A stretch of DNA of 64,000 bases from DAISJI01 sp964559835. GTDB taxonomy: Bacteria > Acidobacteriota > Terriglobia > Terriglobales > Acidobacteriaceae. A program made the translations under genes and the position numbers. This document shows, piece after piece, positions 25,565 to 33,541 of this stretch. How positions within the stretch are numbered: the stretch's first letter is position 1; each line of letters opens with the position of its first letter. Under the pieces are notes generated by a model. It had not been told where the DNA came from and ran no database searches. It was given only the letters and a program-made list of their open reading frames with translations. The DNA is taken from contig CAZLJE010000021.1 in assembly GCA_964559835.1 (NCBI GenBank), positions 30,512 to 94,511 on the forward strand. The letters run 5' to 3'.

Positions 25565-25723
25565 ATGGCATCTGCCAAACAAAAAGCGGCGGCGCGGCGG
25601 AACATAAAGAAGGCAGCGGCGGCAGCGCGCCAAAAGCGCACCATCGCGCATCTGCCAAAGAAGACACGCACGGCGCTCGGGAAGCAGGGCGCGAAAGTCG
25701 CGCGCCAGAAGCGCGCCGCCTGA
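25565..25723 (+). CDS. Tiny Ala/Lys/Arg-rich basic protein
   Basis: A 52-residue frame starts at ATG 25565, with AGGAGGGG eight nucleotides upstream, and ends at TGA 25723. It reads MASAKQKAAARRNIKKAAAA and then a TIAHLPKKTRTALGKQGAK segment. The wording resembles short basic proteins found as singletons in several bacteria, with AHLPKKTRTALGK as the conserved core; I cannot name a family. Its stop abuts the tssM stop on the other strand with no gap. It probably shares a transcript with the DUF6496 gene, since both have a strong ribosome site and similar composition. Confidence 0.7.
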   Translation: MASAKQKAAARRNIKKAAAAARQKRTIAHLPKKTRTALGKQGAKVARQKRAA

Positions 25724-28700
25724 CTAGCGCGCGACGACGCGCACACAATTGCGCATGCCGGCGAGCCTGGCTTTCTCCAGCACCCACGGGTTGCTCATCC
25801 GCAGCTCGTAGTAGGAGGCCTTGATCGAGCCGTCGTCCCATTTCTGCGCGCGACCGTTGGTCTGAAGCTGCATCTGGAGCTCGGGTGCCGCGCCGGTGTT
25901 CAACCAGATCGAATCGACAAAGAAATGGAAGGGCGCCCACGCGCCTTCCTGGTCGTAAAAGGGCACGCCTTGTTCGGCGAGCGTGACCTTCGCACCCGGT
26001 GTCGCCGTCCAGGTGAACTGACGGGCTGCGCCGCTCCCCGAGAGCTTGTCTCCGGCAATCGTGATGCTGAGGTCCTTGAACTTGCTGTTCTTGGCCGACT
26101 GCGCCAGCGAGAAGCTCAAGCGCGGCTGCGGCGAACCTCCGGGGTAAGCCGTCTCGGCGAACGCCAGCAGGTTGCTGAACCAGCGCTGGAATTCAGGATT
26201 CAGGCGAATATTGCCGCCCGGCGGCGCCACGAGTTGCGTGCCCTGTATTTGGAAGAACGGCTGCAATTGCGTCTTGAAGGTCGAGAGCGCCTTGCCGGCG
26301 GCGAAGATGTTCGACATCTCGTCGAGCGACGCTTCCTGCTGCGAGTTGGGGTCGAGTGGGAATTTGTTGGTGACGGAAGCAAACACGGAGCAGAAAGCCG
26401 CGCCCGCGCCGTTCAAAGCCCCCGCGGGACCGGTGCGCGCAACGTCTTCGGCGCGGCGGATGGGAGCTTCGAGAATCGTTACGGTCAGGCGATTCGTGCC
26501 GTTGAGCGCATCGGGTTCGAACTTCTGCGCCACTTCTCGCGGCGCGGCATACGCCCCGGCGACCGCGCTCAGCACTTGGGACGCGGCGCCCTGGTCGTTC
26601 GGCGGCGCCAACGACGCGCTCTTCATCGATGTCTGTAGACCCGACAGCGCGGCCTGGTATCCCTGGTTCGTCGGTTGCACCGGGATCGTCACACCGGGCG
26701 GGACCACCGAGCGCGCCGGCTGGAACGCCTTCGATATCTCCGGTGAATCGACGTTCGTGTTATCCGCCACGAGTTGCATGAGCGCGAGGTTCGGATATGG
26801 CGGGCTGGTCAGGATCTCGAGCTTGCGCGCAGCATCGGCGTAATTGGAATACGCCGCGAAGCCGGTGTTGGCAAGGAAGTCGCGCCAGCGCTTGATGAAG
26901 TCGCTGGTGTAGCGGGCACGCAGCTTCGTCTCCAGTTCGGCGATGGGCGTCGTCGAAGTCGCCTTCTCGACGACCCAGTCTTCCGATTGCTGGTCCTTGA
27001 GATGGCTGAACGCGGCCTGCACCTTCGCATAGCCGTTCTTGGTGAATGCGGCCGGAATGACGGTGCGGTTGAGGACGACCTCGCGGCCGTCGTTGAACGT
27101 GATCGCCTTCTCGCCCGAGGCTGCGCCGAGAACGCTCTGGTACACGCGCTCCTCGTCGCCCATGCTGCGCAGATAAGCGCGAGCGCGGGTCACGCCAGTG
27201 GGCTCGGCGCTGGAAGAGAACGGGTTCTGCTCTTTCAATTCGTCGGCGTAGAAGTCGAATTGGCGGAGTGCGAGCTGCGATGTCTCGTCGTCCACCTGGC
27301 GGCCGCGGCTCCAGCGGTCCATCAGTACGGGCGAAAGAAAACCGCGCTCGCTGTACTGGTGGTGCGAAGTCGTGATCAGGTACGCCTTGAGCGCGTTGTA
27401 GACGATCTCGTACGTGTGGTTCGCATCGGGCGCGGCGGGCACCTGTTGCAATTCGGTGAGGAGCTTGCGTTGCGTCCCTGAAAACAGCAGGGCATCGAAG
27501 CGCGAGAAGTACGCCGCACGGGCTTCCGGCAATGTGTCCTTGTCATACAGACCGAACCGCATGTGCCACGGCGCACCGTCTTTGCGATATTGCTCGAGCG
27601 TCTGCACGACGGTGCGCATCGACTCCAATTGGCGCAGTTGCGCGACGGACGGCATGTCGGCGATGGTAGCGGATGGGAGCGCGGCGGCGCCGTCCTGGAT
27701 CGCCACCTGCATGGCGCGATTTTCGAAGAAGGAGATCGAGATCAATACGACGAATGCCAGCAGAACCAACGACGCAGCGGCCAACAGGATGCGACGCATC
27801 ATGCTGACGTTCGAACTGCTCGCAGTGGCAGCCATGGCGCTGCGGTCCTTGAGAACGACGTCAGCGAGCAGGTGCGTGACGAACGCCCACTGCGGGATCT
27901 TGCGCGATTGCGACACCGGCTTGACCGGCGCGGGAGCTGCAGCGGCGAGGTCGCCGACACTGAACATGCGCGTCGCTCCGCGCGGGCCGTCGGACGCCGC
28001 GGCCTGCGCGGACTGTGTCACCACTTCCTCGACGATGAGCGGCCGCACTCCGCAGAAATAGAATCCGCGCAGGAACGGATTGGCTGGCAACTGTGTCGGA
28101 CGGCACACGTCTACCAGGAATTGGACAAAGGTCGCGCGGTGCTTGCGCAATTCGCGCGGGAATTCGTAAATCGCCCCGAGTTTTTCCGGGTTCATCTCGC
28201 GCGCGAGGAACTCGGTGCGCTTCTCGGCCAGGGAGCAGAACAGTTCGTCGAAGGCGGCAGTCAGGCGCTTGGTCTCTTCTTCGGCATACACACCGGAGCC
28301 GCCGCGCCGCATGCGCAGCGTCGCGCCGAGCACCTGCGTGGCTTCGTCGGCAGTGAGGGGCGTGACGTACTCGGTGAAGCCCGTGATGCGGTCCGCCTTG
28401 GTGAAGACCACGTACACCGCGTAGTCGCTGCCCAGCACCTGCGCGACCTCCTGCAACGCGGCATTCAATTTGCGTGCGAGCCCTGAGGCAGCCTGCGCGC
28501 CCTGCTGGAAGAAATCGCAGTTGACGCATACCATCGCTACCCGGCCGGGCAACTGTCCGGAGCGCATCGCGCGCGCGAGGTTGTTCGGCTGCAGGCGAAC
28601 GAGCAGGCGTTTCAGTCCTCCGGCCGCATCGAGCAGCGCGCCGCCGGCGTCCACGAAAACGGCGTGCCGCGTATAGAACAAATTCGCAGAGCGTGTGGGG

Positions 28701-29107
28701 ACGACGGAGCCGTCCTGTTCGACAAGTCCGCTCAGCAGATCGGCGTCAATGCCGGATTTCGTGACCACGCTCGTCTTGCTGGCGCCGGTGGGACCGAGCA
28801 CGAGCACGATGGTCTGATCTCCGAAGTTCGCGCTGCGCGAGCGGGCAATGGCGCGCAGGCGCTCCAACGCTTCGTGCACGCGCTGGTCGATCTCCGGGCC
28901 CATGGCGCCGCCGGCGTCAGGCGAGATGGCGTCGCTGTTCTTGCGATAAAACCAGAGGAAGGCCCCCGCACCGGTCAATCCGATCAGCCACAGCAAAGCA
29001 CGCAACACCCAAAGCTGGACCCCGTGCAAATGCAGCCACGTGCCGACGAACCAGGTGAGCACGATATACACAATGAGAACGACGGCCGTAATGATATAGG
29101 CAGCCAT
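25724..29107 (-). CDS. tssM: Type VI secretion membrane protein TssM (IcmF/VasK)
   Basis: This 1127-residue protein has two N-terminal membrane helices (about 3-22 and 33-52) and a cytoplasmic IcmF-type NTPase with Walker A GPTGASKT (105-112). A third membrane helix lies at about 440-465 (RRILLAAASLVLLAFVVLISIS), and a long periplasmic C-terminal region ends with a beta-rich domain. TssM, with TssL, forms the envelope-spanning complex that anchors the secretion apparatus. It overlaps no gene and is followed by tssL upstream in transcription order (16-bp gap). The system lacks an evident TssJ lipoprotein partner. Function is secure; partner usage is unusual. Confidence 0.96.
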   Translation of the reverse strand: MAAYIITAVVLIVYIVLTWFVGTWLHLHGVQLWVLRALLWLIGLTGAGAFLWFYRKNSDAISPDAGGAMGPEIDQRVHEALERLRAIARSRSANFGDQTIVLVLGPTGASKTSVVTKSGIDADLLSGLVEQDGSVVPTRSANLFYTRHAVFVDAGGALLDAAGGLKRLLVRLQPNNLARAMRSGQLPGRVAMVCVNCDFFQQGAQAASGLARKLNAALQEVAQVLGSDYAVYVVFTKADRITGFTEYVTPLTADEATQVLGATLRMRRGGSGVYAEEETKRLTAAFDELFCSLAEKRTEFLAREMNPEKLGAIYEFPRELRKHRATFVQFLVDVCRPTQLPANPFLRGFYFCGVRPLIVEEVVTQSAQAAASDGPRGATRMFSVGDLAAAAPAPVKPVSQSRKIPQWAFVTHLLADVVLKDRSAMAATASSSNVSMMRRILLAAASLVLLAFVVLISISFFENRAMQVAIQDGAAALPSATIADMPSVAQLRQLESMRTVVQTLEQYRKDGAPWHMRFGLYDKDTLPEARAAYFSRFDALLFSGTQRKLLTELQQVPAAPDANHTYEIVYNALKAYLITTSHHQYSERGFLSPVLMDRWSRGRQVDDETSQLALRQFDFYADELKEQNPFSSSAEPTGVTRARAYLRSMGDEERVYQSVLGAASGEKAITFNDGREVVLNRTVIPAAFTKNGYAKVQAAFSHLKDQQSEDWVVEKATSTTPIAELETKLRARYTSDFIKRWRDFLANTGFAAYSNYADAARKLEILTSPPYPNLALMQLVADNTNVDSPEISKAFQPARSVVPPGVTIPVQPTNQGYQAALSGLQTSMKSASLAPPNDQGAASQVLSAVAGAYAAPREVAQKFEPDALNGTNRLTVTILEAPIRRAEDVARTGPAGALNGAGAAFCSVFASVTNKFPLDPNSQQEASLDEMSNIFAAGKALSTFKTQLQPFFQIQGTQLVAPPGGNIRLNPEFQRWFSNLLAFAETAYPGGSPQPRLSFSLAQSAKNSKFKDLSITIAGDKLSGSGAARQFTWTATPGAKVTLAEQGVPFYDQEGAWAPFHFFVDSIWLNTGAAPELQMQLQTNGRAQKWDDGSIKASYYELRMSNPWVLEKARLAGMRNCVRVVAR

Positions 29108-29122
29108 AATGGCTCTCTTCCC

Positions 29123-29830
29123 CTAGGAATGGCTTTGCGTAGCGATGGCGTGCAAGGCCGAAACGCCTGATACGAGGCGAAATTTCATGACTCCGAACAG
29201 CAACATGCCAACGACGAAGATGACTCCGGCGGCGAATGCCAGGCGCGCGATCCACGGATCTTTGCGCAGCGGCGGAGGCGCTTCGGCGGGCAGCTCCCAG
29301 TGCGGCGACAAGACCAGTGACTGGCCCCTGATACGGCGCACCTTGTCCCGGATCATGTTGGCGAGTGCCGATACTTCCCCACCGCCGGCGGCGCCGTAAC
29401 GTCCTCGGTATCCGAGCAGCAGGCAGAGGTAGTAGACCTCGAGCAGGTCGGCGGTCTGAATGCCATCGGGGCGCTGGAGTGCCGCCTGGAGATCCTGGAA
29501 GAAGGTTTCGCCGCCGACGTGCCCGCCATAGAACTCTTCCTGGAGCGGCATGCGGTGCCATTCGGAAAATGCGGGATTGCGGCTGTTCAGCACCGATTCG
29601 TCGACGTACACGACCACGGCAAAAGCGGCCCTCTGGATGTCTTCCTGGTTATAGCCGTGCGACTGAGCGTCGGAGACGGCAAGCTGCAACGCCTGCTTCA
29701 GGTGGTTGCGGAACGCCTCGGCGTTATTGACCGACTGTCCGGCGAAGCGTAAGCGCGCGACCGCCGTGAAAACTTCCTGGAAGGCGAGCGCCAGATTCCA
29801 GACGCGCCGTGGAGTGTTATCGACTGCCAT
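29123..29830 (-). CDS. tssL: Type VI secretion membrane protein TssL (DotU)
   Basis: The start at ATG 29830 is supported by GAGGAG three nucleotides before it and removes an upstream stretch of 110 residues that is unrelated to the family. The 235-residue protein is a DotU-type TssL: HLKQALQLAVSDAQSHGYNQEDIQRAAFAVVVYVDESVLNS in the N-terminal cytoplasmic domain, EEFYGGHVGGETFFQDLQ and a helix near the C terminus (about 201-222, ARLAFAAGVIFVVGMLLFGVM). It lacks a C-terminal peptidoglycan-binding OmpA-like domain that some TssL proteins have. It forms the inner-membrane complex with TssM and lies upstream of tssM in the same transcript. Confidence 0.94.
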   Translation of the reverse strand: MAVDNTPRRVWNLALAFQEVFTAVARLRFAGQSVNNAEAFRNHLKQALQLAVSDAQSHGYNQEDIQRAAFAVVVYVDESVLNSRNPAFSEWHRMPLQEEFYGGHVGGETFFQDLQAALQRPDGIQTADLLEVYYLCLLLGYRGRYGAAGGGEVSALANMIRDKVRRIRGQSLVLSPHWELPAEAPPPLRKDPWIARLAFAAGVIFVVGMLLFGVMKFRLVSGVSALHAIATQSHS

Positions 29831-30161
29831 GATCTCCTCGCAAGTGTCGTACCGGCTGGTGCGTGACGGTGTCAACGTTATACAACCGCTAACACCCGGC
29901 TGTGCAGCAAAAGGCGATTTCCCATTTGGCGAAAACCGGCTTCCCTCCGCGCCAGAAGCACGGTTCAAAGGCTTGTCACCCAGCGCGCCGGAAAATATCA
30001 CAACCTCCGGTGGAAAGTAACTGGGAAGTGGGATAAGGCGAGAGGCTGCTTTACTGGTACACACTCTCGGTGTAAGCTGCGCAGCACAGAGGCGTGCATT
30101 TTCCGCTTCCTTCGCACCTCCAGCGGCCGCACGCGATACGAGAGCTACGCCCCGACTCACT
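29831..30161. other. Divergent regulatory region between tssL and the motif-repeat gene
   Basis: 331 bp with no gene. A possible sigma70-like pair TTGTCA (29973-29978) and TATCAC (29996-30001) with a 17-bp spacer points to the plus-strand gene at 30162. It is a weak match and would leave a leader of about 155 nt. Nothing comparable was found for tssL. Confidence 0.35.
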
Positions 30162-31976
30162 ATGATGGAGTTCGCTTCCCGTTACGTATTGGAACGCTCG
30201 CTGATCAAGCGGACGGTCGAAACCTTCGCCGCCGGCGACCGCCAGACGCAGGAACGTGTCATGGTGCACGTGTTTTCGGCCTCGGAGCACGGGCTGAACC
30301 CGTCCAGCCTGCCGGAAGAAGTGTTGCAGAAGTTCCACGAACTGACGCGCGCCCAGGTGCGGATCCGGGCGGTTGGGGTGGACCCCGGCACGAAGTATGC
30401 CTACGTGGTCACGCCCGAGATCGACACCGAATACGTCTCCGTTTGGGGCATGGAGCCGCCCGCGGGGCTGGCTCCGTTCTCGACGGCGATCATCGGCAAT
30501 CAATTCGGCGACGTGAGCGCACGTACGCCTGAGGAACGAGATACTCCTCCCGCTCAACCAGAGCCGGCTGTGCTCGAGCCGTATGTCCAGGCGCTGGAGA
30601 CCCCCTCGGTGGGAGAGCCGGGGGCGTTCACCAAGGAGTTCCTGGCGCTGCAATCACGCGCAGCGCAGCCTGCTCCGGCCGCTCCGGCTGCTCAACCTGC
30701 CGCCCCTGCTTTGACCAAGCCGTTCGCCGCGCAGCAGGAACGCGGAATTTCGAAGCCGGCGTCACATCCCGACGGCGAGCCCAGCTTGACGGCCGTCCTG
30801 CGTGCGGTGGATGCCGCCAGTGGGCATCCGGAACTGTCATCGCCGTTGCCCGCCGACGAGAAGCGCAAGGCAGTGCCCGACATCGCGCCGCCGCCCGCGC
30901 TACCGGCCGCACCTGCCAAAGCCGCCGCAAGCGACGGACCGTCGTTTACAGCACTGTTTTCCTCCGCTCCCGCCGCGCCGGCGCAAGCATCTCCAGCCGT
31001 GTCTGCGCGGCCCGTGGAAACCGCTGCCAAGCCGCAAGCGGGCGCGTTCACCGCGATGTTTGGCGCCGAAGAAGCCAAATCTCATTTGCAACCGCCCGCA
31101 CCGCCGATTCCCGTCGCACCGGCTTCGGCTGCTCCCAGACCTGGGGCGTTCACCGCGATGTTTGGCGCGGAAGAGGCAAAGGCGCATCTGGAACGGCCTC
31201 GAATCACGCCGCCAGCTCCGCCGCCTCCGGTCGCGCCGGCACCAAAGGCGGGCGCGTTCACCGCTATGTTCGGGTCGGAACAGACGAAGGCGCATTTGGA
31301 GCCGAAGCCGGTAGCGGGTGCCTTCACCCGCATCGACGCGCCGGGGTTGCCGCCAAATCGTCCCGCGGTTCCGAGCACGCCCGCGGCGCCGCCGCCCGTG
31401 GCTGCCGCGCCGCCTGCTCCTGCATTTCCACCGGTGGCGAGCGCGCCGGCGTCGAACGCACCAGCATCACCGGCCACGCGCTTCTTCAAAGGCGCGGACG
31501 CGGTATCCGCCACGCCGGCGGCGCCGGTCATACCAGCCGGTCCCAGCGAATATACGAGGGTGGTGAAGTTCTCGGACGTGGTGAAGCAAGCAGCGCCGGC
31601 AGTGCCTCCAGGCGCCGGTGTCCCGCCCGCGGGAGTGCCTGCGAACATCAACGTTTCCGGGCCAAGCTTCAGTCCGCCGGTGATGCCTGGATACCCGCCT
31701 GCAGTGCCGCAAGTACCGGGTGTGCAGTACCAGCCGCCACAGATGCCGCAATATGTGCCGCCGCAAATGCCGGCCCAACCCTACGGCGTCCCGGCGATGC
31801 AGCCGCCGCAGATGCCCCAATATCAGGCGCCGCAATTCCAAGCACCGCCGGCGCCGGCACAATCGGTTCCTGACGCCGGAAAACCGAAGTCTTGGATGCC
31901 GCTCGTGATCTTGTTTCTGGGATTGACGGTGCTGGCGCTGCTGGTGGTGCTGCTGTTCGCGCTGAAGGGGCACTGA
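30162..31976 (+). CDS. Proline-rich, tail-anchored protein with repeated GAFTAMF motifs, within the T6SS locus
   Basis: This 604-residue protein has a folded-looking N terminus (about 1-105; helical, then beta-like VVTPEIDTEYVSVW) and a Pro/Ala linker of about 460 residues. The linker carries spaced copies of a short motif: GAFTKEF at 154, PSFTALF at 260, GAFTAMFGAEEAKSHL at 294 and close copies at 328 and 364, GAFTRI at 386 and SEYTRVV at 462. The C terminus ends with one membrane helix (about 577-600, LVILFLGLTVLALLVVLLFA) and KGH, so most of the protein would be cytoplasmic. No ribosome site precedes ATG 30162. No known T6SS component matches; a scaffold role for the motif repeats is inference. 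Confidence 0.75.
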   Translation: MMEFASRYVLERSLIKRTVETFAAGDRQTQERVMVHVFSASEHGLNPSSLPEEVLQKFHELTRAQVRIRAVGVDPGTKYAYVVTPEIDTEYVSVWGMEPPAGLAPFSTAIIGNQFGDVSARTPEERDTPPAQPEPAVLEPYVQALETPSVGEPGAFTKEFLALQSRAAQPAPAAPAAQPAAPALTKPFAAQQERGISKPASHPDGEPSLTAVLRAVDAASGHPELSSPLPADEKRKAVPDIAPPPALPAAPAKAAASDGPSFTALFSSAPAAPAQASPAVSARPVETAAKPQAGAFTAMFGAEEAKSHLQPPAPPIPVAPASAAPRPGAFTAMFGAEEAKAHLERPRITPPAPPPPVAPAPKAGAFTAMFGSEQTKAHLEPKPVAGAFTRIDAPGLPPNRPAVPSTPAAPPPVAAAPPAPAFPPVASAPASNAPASPATRFFKGADAVSATPAAPVIPAGPSEYTRVVKFSDVVKQAAPAVPPGAGVPPAGVPANINVSGPSFSPPVMPGYPPAVPQVPGVQYQPPQMPQYVPPQMPAQPYGVPAMQPPQMPQYQAPQFQAPPAPAQSVPDAGKPKSWMPLVILFLGLTVLALLVVLLFALKGH

Positions 31977-31984
31977 GAACCACG

Positions 31985-32067
31985 CTAGGTCGTAGGTGGT
32001 AAGTCGTAGGTCGCCAAGATTGCTAATATCAACACCGACCTACCACCTACGGCCGCCGACCTACGAT
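31985..32067. repeat. GTAGGTCG word-repeat with inverted copy
   Basis: Words such as GGTCGTAGGTGG at 31985-32013 face the complement CGACCTACCACCTACG at 32037-32067, able to pair imperfectly. It overlaps the last codons of the minus-strand tssK at 32061. The same word family occurs at 49804-49865 and 58413-58496. Confidence 0.75.
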
Positions 32068-33410
32068 TCCAGGATCACCAGTAATTCCAACTCGACGTTC
32101 GGGAGTTCTCCCGGAACATAAACGCCGACCTGCCGCGTCTGCACTATGTGTTCCCAGCAGCCGCCGGCGCGTGTCACGCTGAAGTACTGGTACTCGACTT
32201 TGGCCGAGATCGCCGACGGCGGTACCGGCATATGCATGAGCTGCATGCCGGGCATGGCGCGCTTGACGAGTTCGGGAATGAATTTCGCCGAGCAGAGCTT
32301 GACGATGTGCGGAGTCTTGGTGATGACGTCGGCATCGCTGGCGGAACTGCGCACCCCGAGCACCCAACGCGAACGGTTGAGGCAGCGCTGGTCGACGAGG
32401 TCGCCCTCGTAGAAATACCGGTCAAGCGCGCGCAACGGGACCGCGATCGTCTGGCTGGGAACGATGATCTCCAGGTGCCGGCGAATGTGATCGTCGAGCG
32501 CGTAGAAGCACTTGTCGAGATTCAGGTGATCGTATTTCGGCAGGTCGCGCGGGTGCACTTCGAACCCGAAGGTGCAGAGCGCGCCCGCCAAACGCGACAG
32601 TTCGCAGAACAGCTCCTCCGGATGCGCGCGCTTGGAGCGAAGCAGGTGGCGCAGCGTCGAGGCGCTGGAATTGATGGTGTGCAGAAACCAGAAGGACGCG
32701 ACGTCTGTGGCCGACATGCCCGCCTGGAAGCGTCCGCCGGCTTCCTGGCCGCGCAGCGTCGCGCTTTTTTCGTCGAGGATCTCGATGATGCGGTGGACGA
32801 GAAACACCAGCCGCTCGCTGGCGGTCGCGCGCAACGCCGGCGGGATGAATATCTCGTCCAGCATGTAGCGGGCCGCGCCGTCGCGGATCACGCGCGCGAT
32901 GGGCAGGGTCTCCATGCCCTCGGCGGATTCGGAATCGAACAGGAGGCGGAAATTCTTACGTCCGAGGCAGATCTGTTTTTCGTCGCGCCCTGTGTTCTCG
33001 TCCGCCAGCGTCTGCATGGACCCGACGTATCGTGCGCTCGCGTTGGCCTCTTCGGGGGTGGCACAATTCTGGCCGTCGGGAACCAGCGAAGGAATTGCAA
33101 GGAACACCGTGATCGAACTCCGCGAAGGCGGGAAGAAGTCGCCGATCTCGCGCACCGGCGGCAGCGGATCGCATTGCGGCATCTCGAAAGGCAGGCCATC
33201 GGCGAAGATGCCGCGCGCGTTATTGACGGCGACGGTCCCGTTGCGCAGCGAGTCGGCGTCGATCTGAAGGCCGACGAAACCGTAGGCATCGCTCCACAGG
33301 TGCTCGGCGGCGAAGCGGACCGAGTCCTCGAAATAGCGGCCTTGCGCCTGGAAATGGTGCGGCCCCAGGTACATCCCCTCCGACCACACGAGCCTGGTGA
33401 GAAACTTCAT
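32061..33410 (-). CDS. tssK: Type VI secretion baseplate protein TssK (copy A)
   Basis: This 449-residue protein begins MKFLTRLVWSEGMYLGPHHFQAQGRYFE, the TssK signature for connecting the baseplate to the membrane complex. It also has DENTGRDEKQICLGRKNFRLLFDSES and HPRDLPKYDHLNLDKCFYALDDHI, and ends with VEYQYFSVTRAG and LPNVELELLVILES. TssK trimers link TssF/TssG/TssE to TssL/TssM. It is the downstream partner of a second, clearly related gene (33542-34912). No Shine-Dalgarno is visible before ATG 33410, so translation may depend on upstream sequences. The two copies could form mixed or alternative trimers. Confidence 0.93.
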   Translation of the reverse strand: MKFLTRLVWSEGMYLGPHHFQAQGRYFEDSVRFAAEHLWSDAYGFVGLQIDADSLRNGTVAVNNARGIFADGLPFEMPQCDPLPPVREIGDFFPPSRSSITVFLAIPSLVPDGQNCATPEEANASARYVGSMQTLADENTGRDEKQICLGRKNFRLLFDSESAEGMETLPIARVIRDGAARYMLDEIFIPPALRATASERLVFLVHRIIEILDEKSATLRGQEAGGRFQAGMSATDVASFWFLHTINSSASTLRHLLRSKRAHPEELFCELSRLAGALCTFGFEVHPRDLPKYDHLNLDKCFYALDDHIRRHLEIIVPSQTIAVPLRALDRYFYEGDLVDQRCLNRSRWVLGVRSSASDADVITKTPHIVKLCSAKFIPELVKRAMPGMQLMHMPVPPSAISAKVEYQYFSVTRAGGCWEHIVQTRQVGVYVPGELPNVELELLVILES

Positions 33411-33420
33411 GCTTAAACCC

Positions 33421-33496
33421 AGTTGTCAGTTGCCAGTTTCTAGACTTGGATCCAATTGCCAGACGCTCTTAACTGGCAACTAGCAACTGGCAACTC
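33421..33496. repeat. CAGTTGCCA word-repeat with inverted copy between the tssK paralogues
   Basis: The words CAGTTGTCAGTTGCCAG at 33421-33437 face AACTGGCAACTAGCAACTGG at 33470-33489, so the 131-bp space between the two tssK genes can fold. The word family also occurs at 4601-4637. Confidence 0.75.
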
Positions 33497-33541
33497 GCCT
33501 TTGCGATCCAAACCTGCCCAAGATTTATTTGCAACCTCAAA

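Noticed and set aside
25350..25723. Toxin-antitoxin pair
   Set aside because: Both proteins are tiny and highly basic, neither resembles a toxin or a DNA-binding antitoxin, and DUF6496 is a known stand-alone type.
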